From Klenkia sp. (GTDB lineage: Bacteria; Actinomycetota; Actinomycetes; Mycobacteriales; Geodermatophilaceae): a stretch of DNA of 16,350 nucleotides. Shown one piece after another: positions 1 to 6,922 of the stretch (position 1 is its first letter; each line of letters opens with the position of its first letter). The notes beneath the pieces were generated by a model that saw nothing but the letters and a program-made list of their open reading frames with translations, was not told the origin of the DNA and searched no databases. The stretch lies in NCBI GenBank assembly GCA_025966215.1, contig JAOPVM010000138.1, forward strand, positions 1 to 16,350, read 5' to 3'. Both the position numbers and the translations under genes were made by a program.

Positions 1-1224
1 CCGCTGGAACTCACCGCCGCGGCCGCTGCGCTGCAGGCCCAGCTCGCCGGGACCGCCACAGCCGTGCTGGCCGGTGACCTGCCGGGAGACCCGGCGACCG
101 ACGCCGACCTCGCCGTCACCGCGGCCCTCGCCGGGCTGCGCACCGCCCCCACCTCCCCGGACCAGCAGGCCGTCGACGACGCCGCCCGGGTGGCCTGGCA
201 GACCCGGCTCGCCGACCTGGCCGCGGCCGGGATCGAGCTGCCCACCGCGGCCGCGGTGACGGCCGGGGACCTGCCCGCGGGGCTGAGCCCGGCCATCGAC
301 GCGCTGGGGCTCGTCGTCCCCGGGGTGGTCCAGGGCGTGGTCGGCGGCCGAGTCGTCGCGGTGCCCACCGTGGAGGCGGCCCTGGCGGTCGGCTCGGCCC
401 TCGCCGCGCTGGGCACGCCCTACGTCCCGGGCGGCACCTCGCCGGCCGGCACCGCCGGCACCGGCCTGACCGCGACCGTGGGGGCCGGTCTCGGGCACGC
501 CGTGGGCTCCACGCTGGCCGCCCAGTGGTCGGCGGGCACCGTCGTGCCCGAGGGCCAGTGGCAGCCCGGCGACCTGGTCTTCGGCTCGCACCCGAGTGCC
601 GGCCTGGACGACGTCGGGGTCTACGTCGGTGCCGGCCAGGTGGTCGCCGCGTCAGCGACGGCCCACCAGGTCGTCGTCGTCCCGGCCCCGCCGGGTGCGG
701 CCGCGGTGCGGGTCACCGTGGCCCCGGCCCGGCCCAACACCCCGCCCGCCTCGGACGGGAGCACCGGGACCTCCTGCGGCGCCCAGCCGGTCACAGCGGC
801 CACCGGCCCGGTGTCCCCGGCATGGGGTGACTGGTCCAACGGGAGCATCCCGTCGTCGGCGCTGTGCTCGATCGGGTCCGGGCACCGGCTGCGCTGCGAC
901 GCCGCGGCGTCCTACGCCGGGCTCGCCGAGGCCTTCCAGCGCGCCTTCGACCGACCGCTGTGCCTCACCGACTCCTACCGGTCGCTGACCGCCCAGGTCG
1001 ACGCGCACCAGCGCAAGCCCGCGATCACCGCGGTCCCGGGGACGTCGAACCACGGCTGGGGGCTGGCGGTGGACCTCTGCGGCGGGATCAACGGCTTCGG
1101 CACCCCCGAGCACGCCTGGATGGCCCGCTGGGCACCCACCTTCGGCTGGCTCGCCCCCGACTGGGCCCAGGCGACCGGGAGCAACCCCGAGCCGTGGCAC
1201 TGGGAGTACGGGCAGCTCGCCTGA
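1..1224 (+). CDS. Cell-wall hydrolase: degenerate NlpC/P60-like domain plus M15/VanY carboxypeptidase domain (5' partial)
   Basis: The frame is open from the first base, so the true start lies upstream; the GTG at 64 is probably internal. The Ala/Leu-rich N-terminal part (1-400) looks helical. Bases 412-660 resemble an NlpC/P60 fold (GTPYVPGG, then PGDLVF and VGVYVGAG), but the DCSGL catalytic motif reads AGTGL (454-468) and the HVG histidine is Asp (610-612), so this domain should be inactive. The C-terminal part (about 840-1221) is an M15B/VanY D-alanyl-D-alanine carboxypeptidase. It has SNHGWGLAVDL with zinc ligands His (1051-1053) and Asp (1072-1074), then EPWHWEYG with catalytic Glu (1189-1191) and the third ligand His (1198-1200). 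The family trims peptidoglycan stem peptides outside the membrane. Inference from context: it may open the wall for rod assembly, replacing a FlgJ-type enzyme. A signal peptide, if present, is outside the window. Confidence 0.8.
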   Translation, partial: PLELTAAAAALQAQLAGTATAVLAGDLPGDPATDADLAVTAALAGLRTAPTSPDQQAVDDAARVAWQTRLADLAAAGIELPTAAAVTAGDLPAGLSPAIDALGLVVPGVVQGVVGGRVVAVPTVEAALAVGSALAALGTPYVPGGTSPAGTAGTGLTATVGAGLGHAVGSTLAAQWSAGTVVPEGQWQPGDLVFGSHPSAGLDDVGVYVGAGQVVAASATAHQVVVVPAPPGAAAVRVTVAPARPNTPPASDGSTGTSCGAQPVTAATGPVSPAWGDWSNGSIPSSALCSIGSGHRLRCDAAASYAGLAEAFQRAFDRPLCLTDSYRSLTAQVDAHQRKPAITAVPGTSNHGWGLAVDLCGGINGFGTPEHAWMARWAPTFGWLAPDWAQATGSNPEPWHWEYGQLA

Positions 1225-1227
1225 GCC

Positions 1228-1968
1228 TCAGAGCCAGGGCAGGTCGCCCAGTGCGCTCCACGGCAGGGTGACCGAGGGCTCGACGGTCTCCCCGGCCAGG
1301 CGGGCCGCGACGGCCGGCTCGGCCCAGGCGACGGGGCGGCCGGGAGTGACGATCACCCGCGCGTCGGCCAGCCGCAGGCCGAGTGCCCCGGCGGTGGCCA
1401 GCACCTGCTCGGGCGCACTGAGCGCAGCGGTGGCCAGCAGCGGGTCGTCGGCGTCCAGGAGCAGCACCGGGCCCTCGGTGCTGCACCGCACGACGACGTC
1501 GGCTGCCCGTGCGGCGGCCGCCGTCCGCACCGATGCGACGGTGCCGGCGTGGGTGAAGGGGTGCGGTACCCAGCCGACGACGACGTCGCCGCGGTGCACC
1601 ACGACCTGCCAGCCCAGCGCGGACTCGGTGTCGTCGGCCCAGACCAGGACGGCGATCCCCCGCCGGGCGGCCTCGGCGTCGGTGACCGGCCGCTGGTCCA
1701 GCCACACCTGCAGAGCGCGGTCCAGGGCCGCGGGCGAGCCGTCGTGTCCGTCCCGGGTGATCTGCCCGGCCAGCGCACCCAGTCCGGTGCGGTGGCTGCG
1801 TTCGGCCTCCTCGACCCGCAACGCCGGGTCGCGGCGGTCGTCGTCCAGTTCGACCCGGAGGCCGACCGGGGCGGCGGCGCAGAGCCGGTGGGCGGCGTCG
1901 AGCAGGTCGCCGGGGTCGCAGGTACGCCGGGTCAGCCGGGGAAGCAGGCGCAGGCCGGGACCGGTCAC
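1228..1968 (-). CDS. Hypothetical protein, 246 aa
   Basis: I do not recognise this family. The open frame runs further upstream, but the GTG at 1968 overlaps the stop of the preceding gene as GTGA (1968-1965), the coupling used repeatedly in this locus, so I chose that start. The protein is soluble, with no membrane segment or signal peptide. It has an Ala/Asp-rich first half and several beta-strand-like stretches in the middle (GIAVLVWAD, GWQVVVHRGDVVVGWV, ADVVVRC), then a hydrophobic, acidic C-terminus ending DLPWL. Its stop lies only 3 bp from the stop of the convergent cell-wall hydrolase gene. It is probably co-transcribed with the 114-aa gene from the sigma-28-like site at 2369-2398, so a flagellar or chemotaxis-related role is possible but unproven. 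Confidence 0.65.
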   Translation of the reverse strand: MTGPGLRLLPRLTRRTCDPGDLLDAAHRLCAAAPVGLRVELDDDRRDPALRVEEAERSHRTGLGALAGQITRDGHDGSPAALDRALQVWLDQRPVTDAEAARRGIAVLVWADDTESALGWQVVVHRGDVVVGWVPHPFTHAGTVASVRTAAAARAADVVVRCSTEGPVLLLDADDPLLATAALSAPEQVLATAGALGLRLADARVIVTPGRPVAWAEPAVAARLAGETVEPSVTLPWSALGDLPWL

Positions 1969-2309
1969 GCGCTCCGGCCGCCGGTGAGTGCCGCGCGGAC
2001 GGCGGCGGGCAGCTCGGGCAGGCTCAGCGTGCAGGCCAGCTCCATCGCCGACAGCCGCACCGGCAGCGTGTCGGTGTCCCACCCGGTGACCAACCGGACC
2101 CGGGCGGCCGAGCTCGGCCAGACCACGTCGCGGGCGCGGGCCACGTGCAGCTCGGTGAGGACGTCCACCAGCCGGTCTCTGGTGCTCGCGGGCAGGTCGG
2201 GACGGGCCAGGGCGGCCTCGAGCGAGGCGGCGAGGGCCGCGCGGTCGACGGCGGACAGCCAGTGCGGCACGAGGACCACCCCGGTCGACGGCTCGGACAC
2301 CATGGTCAT
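1965..2309 (-). CDS. Hypothetical protein, 114 aa
   Basis: This small soluble protein belongs to no family I know. It starts MTMVSEPS at ATG 2309, with a GGGAG nine bases upstream; a second in-frame ATG at 2303 is possible. Residues 20-60 are predicted to be helical and charged (AVDRAALAASLEAALARPDL, then a second helix with RLVDVLTEL). A Trp-containing strand region (VVWPSSAARVRLVTGW) follows, and the C-terminal helix contains LSLPELPAAVRAAL. It overlaps the 246-aa gene by 4 nt, so the two are probably translated together. A sigma-28-type promoter candidate lies 60-89 bp upstream, in the gap after the sigma-like gene. Confidence 0.6.
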   Translation of the reverse strand: MTMVSEPSTGVVLVPHWLSAVDRAALAASLEAALARPDLPASTRDRLVDVLTELHVARARDVVWPSSAARVRLVTGWDTDTLPVRLSAMELACTLSLPELPAAVRAALTGGRSA

Positions 2310-2368
2310 CGCCTCACGCTCCCTGCTCGTTCGGGGGGCGGTGCGCCCTCGCCTCTCCTGTCACACCT

Positions 2369-2398
2369 GTATCGGCAGCCGCGGGCCCGGGTGGAGCC
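2369..2398 (-). promoter_or_regulatory. Candidate sigma-28 (FliA) promoter for the 114-aa/246-aa gene pair
   Basis: Read on the minus strand, GGCTCCAC is followed by GCCGATAC (2376-2369). The -35 core TCCA (2395-2392) is separated from the -10 by 15 nt. The -10 matches the classical GCCGATAA at seven of eight positions. The GGCTC that starts the -35 region is shared with the sites before fliA, fliC and fliD in this window. The site lies entirely in the 92-bp gap between the two genes. Assigning it to FliA is inference from motif similarity. Confidence 0.6.
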
Positions 2399-2401
2399 GG
2401 A

Positions 2402-3472
2402 TCAGCCGGTCAGTTCGGTGAGCCGGTCCTTGAGCACACGCTCGGCCCGGTCGGCGTGCACGTTCATGTTGCGCACCGAGGTGCCCAGGTCGGCGGCCAG
2501 CTGGGTCTTGGTCTGCCCACCCCAGGTGGTCTGGTACCAGGTGACCCACCCGAGCACGTTGGGCTGGCCGGCGCGTTGGTCGGACCGGGCCGTGGGGTCC
2601 GGGGCGCACGCCGCGGTGAGGGCGTGGGAGAGCAGGCTCTGCTCGGCCTCGCCGAGGATCTCGTCCGGTGCCTGTGCCGCGTCGGGGAGCAGGTGGTCGG
2701 CGCCGTCGGGGACACCGTCCAGGGACTGCAGGTTGCGCAGGCCGTTCAGCGTCGCCACCGACTGGGCGTTCTTGCGCAACACCGCGACGCTCTGGCCCAG
2801 CAGGTCGGCGAGCTCCCGTTCGGTGGGGCGGCGCCGGTGCTCGGCGATGAAGGCGGCGACCGCCTTCTGCTGGCGGTTCTCGGTGTCGGTCGCGGTGCGG
2901 CCGAACGCCGCCCGGCCCAGGTCGTGCACCCACTTGGACAGCTGGGTCGCCAGGAAGGCCCCGAACGGCACGCCCTTGGTCTCGTCGTACTGCGCGACGG
3001 CCTTGAGCACCCACTCGCTGACCTGCTGGACGACGTCGTCGTTGTCCGGGATGTGCAGCCGGATGGTGCTCATGTTCCGTTGCAGGCGCTTGAGGCTGAC
3101 CGGCCCGTAGTGCCGGCACAGGTCGGCCAGGAACGCCGGCGGGAGGTCCTTCGGGGCCCGGCGGCGCACGCCGGTCTCCGCGCGCAGGCCCACCGTCCGG
3201 TAGTCGTGCACCGCGCACCAGCTCTTGACCAGCGCCGACAGGGCGGCCGCCTGCCCGGCGTCGCCGTCGACCCGGTAGAGACCCTCCCCCTCGTCCAGGG
3301 TGACGGTCACCCCGGCCGGGAGGAACGCCCGGAACTCCGCGAGCGGCAGCTCCCGCTCGGTGCGGAAGTGCACCCGGTCCCGGACGGTGATGGGGGTGCG
3401 GGCCCAGGCCTCGTCCTCGGTGATCCCACCCAGGACCAGGGGGCCGGTGGACCTGCGGGACGGTTCGGACAC
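2402..3472 (-). CDS. Divergent sigma-70-family protein with N-terminal extension, 356 aa
   Basis: Residues 120-190 resemble sigma region 2: DDVVQQVSEWVLKAVAQYD, then KGVPFGAFLATQLSKWVHDL, the counterpart of the usual RFD..G..F.TYA..WIR pattern. Residues 200-252 resemble region 3 (RRRPTERELADLLGQSV, then SLD). Residues 320-352 resemble the region 4.2 helix-turn-helix (TQLAADLGTSVRNMNVHADR followed by AERVLKDRL). About 115 N-terminal residues have no counterpart in sigma factors I know; they include alternating strand and helix segments and a SWCAVHD motif. The GTG start at 3472 has AGGAG six bases upstream (3483-3479). Sigma factors direct RNA polymerase to specific promoters, so this could be a second flagellar or motility sigma besides fliA, or a phage-like or regulatory relative. 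It lies 111 bp downstream of the 161-aa gene. The sigma assignment is fairly firm; promoters and signal are unknown. Confidence 0.72.
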   Translation of the reverse strand: MSEPSRRSTGPLVLGGITEDEAWARTPITVRDRVHFRTERELPLAEFRAFLPAGVTVTLDEGEGLYRVDGDAGQAAALSALVKSWCAVHDYRTVGLRAETGVRRRAPKDLPPAFLADLCRHYGPVSLKRLQRNMSTIRLHIPDNDDVVQQVSEWVLKAVAQYDETKGVPFGAFLATQLSKWVHDLGRAAFGRTATDTENRQQKAVAAFIAEHRRRPTERELADLLGQSVAVLRKNAQSVATLNGLRNLQSLDGVPDGADHLLPDAAQAPDEILGEAEQSLLSHALTAACAPDPTARSDQRAGQPNVLGWVTWYQTTWGGQTKTQLAADLGTSVRNMNVHADRAERVLKDRLTELTG

Positions 3473-3583
3473 CGGGGACTCCTGTCGTCGGTCGTCGATC
3501 TCGGGGGAAGACGGCCGCTCCGGTGGTGCCGGGCGGCCGCGGGATCGCGACTCGGTGAGAGGACGAGTGCGACGGTGCCTGCC

Positions 3584-4069
3584 TCAGGCGCTGACGGCGT
3601 CCAGGGTCCAGGCGCGGGCGTCGACCCAGTGCCCGGCGGCGTCGGCGGACTGCAGGAACGGGGCGACGGCGGCCGACTCCTCGGCGGTGGGCTCGGTCGC
3701 GTAGACCGGCATGTGCTCGTAGAGCACGGTGAACAGGTCGGACACGAAGGCGTACGCGGCCTGCGCGGCCGGGGAGAACCGCGCGACGTCGGCGCGGGGG
3801 CCGAGGTCGACGGCCACGGTCACCCTCAGCACCCGGGCGTCCTTGCTCAGCCCGACCAACCCGACCGGCACGGCGGCGTGCTCGGTCGCGAGCTGGGCCA
3901 GCGCGGCCAGGCACTTGCGCGCCGCGGCCCGCCGGGGGCGCAGTTGGACGTGGACGTGCAGGGACGCCGGGACGGTCGAGACGTCCGGAGCGCCGTCGGG
4001 CAGACCGAGGACCACCACGGTCTCGTCCTGCTCGACGCCATTCGGCGTGCTGGTCGCGCTGCGTTGCAT
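3584..4069 (-). CDS. Hypothetical protein, 161 aa
   Basis: I do not recognise the family. The ATG start at 4069 has AGGGG seven bases upstream. After a polar N-terminus, residues 17-90 alternate strands and a helix (VVVLGL; LHVHVQLRP; a helix around residues 47-64; VPVGLVGL; VLRVTVAVDLG), suggesting a small alpha/beta domain. A helical part follows (about 100-118), then a segment with YEHMPVYATEP. No membrane segment or signal peptide is visible. It sits between csrA and the sigma-like gene on the same strand. It might act with that sigma-like protein, for example as an anti-sigma or a sensor, but nothing in the sequence proves this. I compared it by eye with FliW, the expected csrA neighbour, and saw no match. 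Confidence 0.6.
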   Translation of the reverse strand: MQRSATSTPNGVEQDETVVVLGLPDGAPDVSTVPASLHVHVQLRPRRAAARKCLAALAQLATEHAAVPVGLVGLSKDARVLRVTVAVDLGPRADVARFSPAAQAAYAFVSDLFTVLYEHMPVYATEPTAEESAAVAPFLQSADAAGHWVDARAWTLDAVSA

Positions 4070-4103
4070 GTCCGTCGCCCCCTGTCACGTGCTCCGGGGA
4101 GAG

Positions 4104-4130
4104 CTTTGCGCACGGTGGGGCTGGAGTTGA
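4104..4130 (-). promoter_or_regulatory. Weak candidate sigma-28 promoter upstream of the 161-aa gene
   Basis: On the minus strand, GGGTCAACT contains TCAA (4130-4127), followed 15 nt later by GCGCAAAG (4111-4104). The -35 element and spacing match the better sites in this window. The -10 matches GCCGATAA at only four of eight positions. The spot is unusually AT-rich for this DNA and ends 34 bp before the ATG. Confidence 0.3.
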
Positions 4131-4179
4131 CCCGAAACGAGGTGCGTCTCGCCCAACTACAGGGGCGATGCTGGGCAGA

Positions 4180-4476
4180 TCACGCCAAGGCGGGCGCCGC
4201 CGTGTCGCCGTCCTCGTGTGGTGCGCGCGTGGCAGTCGCGGAACCGCGGGTGCCACCGAGGGCCGCGGTCAGCGCGCCGACGGCGTCGGCGGCCACCCGG
4301 ACGGCCACCCGGCGGGCCGCGGCGATCTGCTCGTAGACCTCCGCGCGGTGGATGGACACCTCGCGGGGGGCGTTGAAGCCGAGCCGGACGGTGTTGCCGC
4401 GGACCTCGACGACGTGCACCTCGATGTCGTCGCCGATCCGGATGGTCTCGCCGATCGTGCGGGTGAGCGTGAGCAC
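4180..4476 (-). CDS. csrA: Carbon storage/translation regulator CsrA with extended C-terminus, 98 aa
   Basis: CsrA is a dimeric RNA-binding protein that blocks translation by binding GGA motifs near ribosome-binding sites; in Bacillus it controls flagellin. The start is the GTG at 4476, with GGAGGGG five bases upstream. That start gives VLTLTRTIGE, aligning with the canonical MLxLTRKxGE, then IRIGDDIEV, VRLGFNAPREV and SIHRAEVYEQI, with the key RNA-binding Arg at position 44. The core ends near residue 51. About 47 further residues follow, a helix (AAARRVAVRVAADAVGALT) and a disordered Ala/Thr tail, which is longer than the usual 60-75 aa total. It follows flgL after 141 bp. FliW, the usual antagonist encoded next to csrA, is not found here. 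An upstream in-frame start at 4530 would add 18 residues not seen in the family and is less likely. Confidence 0.92.
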   Translation of the reverse strand: MLTLTRTIGETIRIGDDIEVHVVEVRGNTVRLGFNAPREVSIHRAEVYEQIAAARRVAVRVAADAVGALTAALGGTRGSATATRAPHEDGDTAAPALA

Positions 4477-4552
4477 CAGTACCCCTCCATGGGTCTCGGT
4501 GGCCGGCCGTTCCCTGGCCGGGTGGAGCACGTGCCGTGCCCCGTCGTCGTCA

Positions 4553-4580
4553 TGATCGGCAACCCGGCGACTGCTCGGGA
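4553..4580 (-). promoter_or_regulatory. Candidate sigma-28-type promoter for csrA
   Basis: The minus-strand -10 element GCCGATCA (4560-4553) matches GCCGATAA at seven of eight positions and lies in the 141-bp gap between flgL and csrA. The -35 element 16 nt upstream (TCCC, 4580-4577) is poor. If real, it would let csrA be expressed separately from flgNKL, with a leader of roughly 70 nt. Confidence 0.38.
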
Positions 4581-4617
4581 CACCGCCGGGGCGGGTGGGA
4601 CGCGTCGGTCAGATGAG

Positions 4618-5499
4618 TCAGCGCAGGTAGTCCACCAGGGAGAGCTGGATGGTCGAGGCGGCGGTCTGCAGTGCCGCCTTGTAGGCGGTGTCGCGGACGG
4701 TGAGCTCCAGGTACGTCTTCGCCTGGTCGATGTCCTCGGCCCCCGACAGCTGTGCCTTGATGGACAGCGCCTGGCCGGCGTTGATCGAGGCGACCTGCTC
4801 CAGGCGCTGGGTGCGGACGCCGATCTCGGCCCGGACGGTGGTCATCCGCTGAGCGGCCGTGTCCAGGTCGGCCAGGCGCGAGCCGATGGTCGCCGAGCCC
4901 GCCTGCAGCTCGGCGACGATGGTGCCGAGCAGGGCGAACACGTCGCCGGCGCCCTCGCCGAAGACCGACGGGCCGTCGAGGCTGGTCTGCACGGTCTCCG
5001 ACGCCGACACCCGGACCTGCTGCTGGCCGAGCGACTGGCCTGCGTAGGCGCCGTCCGCGCGGTAGGCCGCGGCCCCCGCCGTCGTCCCACCGAAGACGGG
5101 GACGCCGCCCACGGTGCGGTTGGCGACGGCGAGCATGCTCTCCCGGATGCCGGCGATCTCGGTGGCCAGCGCGGCGTTGTTGACCGCGTTGTTGGCCCCG
5201 GCGTTCGCGCCCTGCGTGACCAGGTCGCGCGCCCGGCGGACCAGGTCGCCCATCGCGCCCAGCGCGGAGTCCGCGGCGTTCAGCGTGGTGGTGGCCGAGG
5301 AGATGTTGGCCGAGTACCGCTCGTTGGTGGTCAGCTCGGCGCGCGAGCGCATGGCCGTCGACGTGCCGCTCGGGGAGTCCGAGGGCCTCCCGATCGCCCT
5401 GCCCGAGGAGATCTGGTCCTGCAGCTTCGCCATCGCGGCGAGGTTGGTCTGCATGTTCTGGGAGCTGCGCTCTGCGATGGCGCGGTGGGTGATGCGCAT
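4618..5499 (-). CDS. flgL: Flagellar hook-filament junction protein FlgL, 293 aa
   Basis: FlgL (HAP3) forms the ring joining FlgK to the flagellin filament and is exported by the flagellar type III system. The N-terminus MRITHRAIAERSSQN, followed by LQDQISSGRAIGRPSDSPSG, is the flagellin-like D0/D1 signature. The C-terminus (YLELTVRDTAYKAALQTAAS, then TIQLSLVDYLR) is the matching D0 helix. The middle is short, as is normal for FlgL. The ATG at 5499 starts 4 nt after the flgK stop, and its AGGTGA ribosome-binding site lies at the end of flgK, so the two are coupled. A gap of 141 bp separates it from csrA. Confidence 0.95.
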   Translation of the reverse strand: MRITHRAIAERSSQNMQTNLAAMAKLQDQISSGRAIGRPSDSPSGTSTAMRSRAELTTNERYSANISSATTTLNAADSALGAMGDLVRRARDLVTQGANAGANNAVNNAALATEIAGIRESMLAVANRTVGGVPVFGGTTAGAAAYRADGAYAGQSLGQQQVRVSASETVQTSLDGPSVFGEGAGDVFALLGTIVAELQAGSATIGSRLADLDTAAQRMTTVRAEIGVRTQRLEQVASINAGQALSIKAQLSGAEDIDQAKTYLELTVRDTAYKAALQTAASTIQLSLVDYLR

Positions 5500-5503
5500 C
5501 AGG

Positions 5504-6922
5504 TCACCTGCCGACCAATCCGGTCTTGTTGATCAGGACGTCGAGCATCTCGTCGATCGCCGTGATGACCCGGCTGATCGCGGCGTAGGACTGCTTGAAG
5601 ACGAGCATGTTGGTCATTTCCTCGTCGAGGCTGACCCCGCTGACCGACTGCCGGGAGGCGTCGATCTGGGTGGCGATCGCCCGGGCCGAGGACGCGGAGG
5701 AGGTCGCGCTCTGGGCCTTGACCCCGAGGTCGGTGACGAGGTCGCGGTAGGTGGCGTCGGGGCCCGACGTCGAGGAACCCAGCTGGGCGATGCGGTCGGC
5801 GTTGGCACCGCTGCTGCTGGCGTACGCGTTGCCGTCCGCGTCGAGGAGTCCGGTCGCCAGTCCCGGACCACTCACCCCCGACAGTCGGATGTTCCCGGCG
5901 GTGATGCCGGCGGTGGACCCGCCCTCGGTCTGGAAGAGCGCCACGCCCGCGACCCCGGCGGCCGTCGATCCGTCCTGCTGGAAGGCGTTCACCGCGGCTG
6001 CGATGTCGGCCGCGACCGCGTCGAGCCTGCCCTGCAGGCCGGGCAGGATCTCGTTCATCGCCTGGAGCTGCCCGCCCATCGTCCCGCCGGGCGTCACCGC
6101 GGCGCCACCGGGTACGAGGAAGAGCCCGGCCTTCGCCGTGGCGGCGCCACTGGGGGCCTCCGGCGCCGACAGCGTGATCGTGCTGGCGGTCTTCCCGGCC
6201 ACCAGGGCGGCACCGTTGACCACGACGTCCACGCTGCCGTCGTCCTTCGGCACCCCGATGGCGCCGATCCGGTCGGCCAGCGCGCCGATGAGCACGTCGC
6301 GCTCGTCCTGCAGCTCGTTGGAGTGCAGGCCGCCGGCCGCCGAGGCCACGATCGCGCGGTTGAGCTCGGCGATCTGCTGGGCGGCGGCGTTGACCTCGCC
6401 GAACCCGTCCTGCAGGTCGACCTTGGTGGAGGACCACTGGGCGTCGAGGGCCTTCGCGGTGCTGTTCAGCGAGCTCACCACGGCCTGGCTGGCGGCGATG
6501 ACCGCCGTCCGGGCTGCGGGGTCGGTGGGCGTGGTGGCCAGCTGGCCCCAGGCCGACCACTGCTTGGTCAGCGTGGCCTGCAGGCCCGACGAGCCCGGCT
6601 CGTTGAACGACAGCTCGGCCTGCGACCAGGCGACGTCCAGGGCGGCGGCCTGGGCGGAGATGCCGTGCTCGAGCTGGCCGCGGCGCTCCAGGAAGGCATC
6701 CCGGATGCGGGTGACGACGTCGGCGGAGACACCCTCGCCGACCCCCTCCGAGGTCGAGTAGAGGCCCGACACCGAGGTGGCCGACAGCGACTGGAGGTCC
6801 GCCCGCTGGCGGGTGTAGCCCACGGTGGCGGCGTTCGCGACGTTCTGCGCCGTGACCTCGAGGGCCCGCTGGTACGCCGACAGGACGTTGCTGGCGATGG
6901 TGAGGGAGGAGAAGCCGCTCAC
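5504..6922 (-). CDS. flgK: Flagellar hook-associated protein FlgK, 472 aa
   Basis: FlgK (HAP1) is the first junction protein on the distal end of the hook. The N-terminus after the GTG start reads SGFSSLTIASNVLSAYQRAL, then VTAQNVANAATVGYTRQRAD, the family's D0 domain with its NVANAxTxGYxRQ motif. The C-terminus has GVSLDEEMTNMLVFKQSYAA and then a helix ending MLDVLINKTGL, the paired D0 helix. The start codon overlaps the flgN stop as GTGA (6922-6919). The open frame continues upstream into flgN, but those residues do not belong to FlgK. At 472 aa the length is ordinary for the family. Confidence 0.96.
   Translation of the reverse strand: MSGFSSLTIASNVLSAYQRALEVTAQNVANAATVGYTRQRADLQSLSATSVSGLYSTSEGVGEGVSADVVTRIRDAFLERRGQLEHGISAQAAALDVAWSQAELSFNEPGSSGLQATLTKQWSAWGQLATTPTDPAARTAVIAASQAVVSSLNSTAKALDAQWSSTKVDLQDGFGEVNAAAQQIAELNRAIVASAAGGLHSNELQDERDVLIGALADRIGAIGVPKDDGSVDVVVNGAALVAGKTASTITLSAPEAPSGAATAKAGLFLVPGGAAVTPGGTMGGQLQAMNEILPGLQGRLDAVAADIAAAVNAFQQDGSTAAGVAGVALFQTEGGSTAGITAGNIRLSGVSGPGLATGLLDADGNAYASSSGANADRIAQLGSSTSGPDATYRDLVTDLGVKAQSATSSASSARAIATQIDASRQSVSGVSLDEEMTNMLVFKQSYAAISRVITAIDEMLDVLINKTGLVGR

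Noticed and set aside
3584..4069. 161-aa protein as a FliW candidate, because of its place near csrA and similar length
   Set aside because: FliW's characteristic segments (the N-terminal FG motif, F..GL.GF, and the later aromatic patterns) are not visible. A profile search would settle it.
2456..4336. A 626-codon plus-strand open frame opposite the sigma-like and 161-aa genes
   Set aside because: It is the antisense mirror of GC-rich codon bias; its protein is a low-complexity Gly/Arg/Val/Leu mix with no motif. The minus-strand genes have ribosome-binding sites and sigma-like motifs.
4477..4583. Upstream in-frame starts for csrA (for example 4530) and a short frame in the flgL-csrA gap
   Set aside because: The added residues have no counterpart in CsrA, and a good ribosome-binding site sits just before the GTG at 4476. 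The other frame is a GC-rich shadow.
5500..5510. Palindrome CAGGTCACCTG at the flgK-flgL junction
   Set aside because: The arms are 5 bp with a one-base centre, so no RNA hairpin is possible. It coincides with the flgL ribosome-binding site, which explains part of it.
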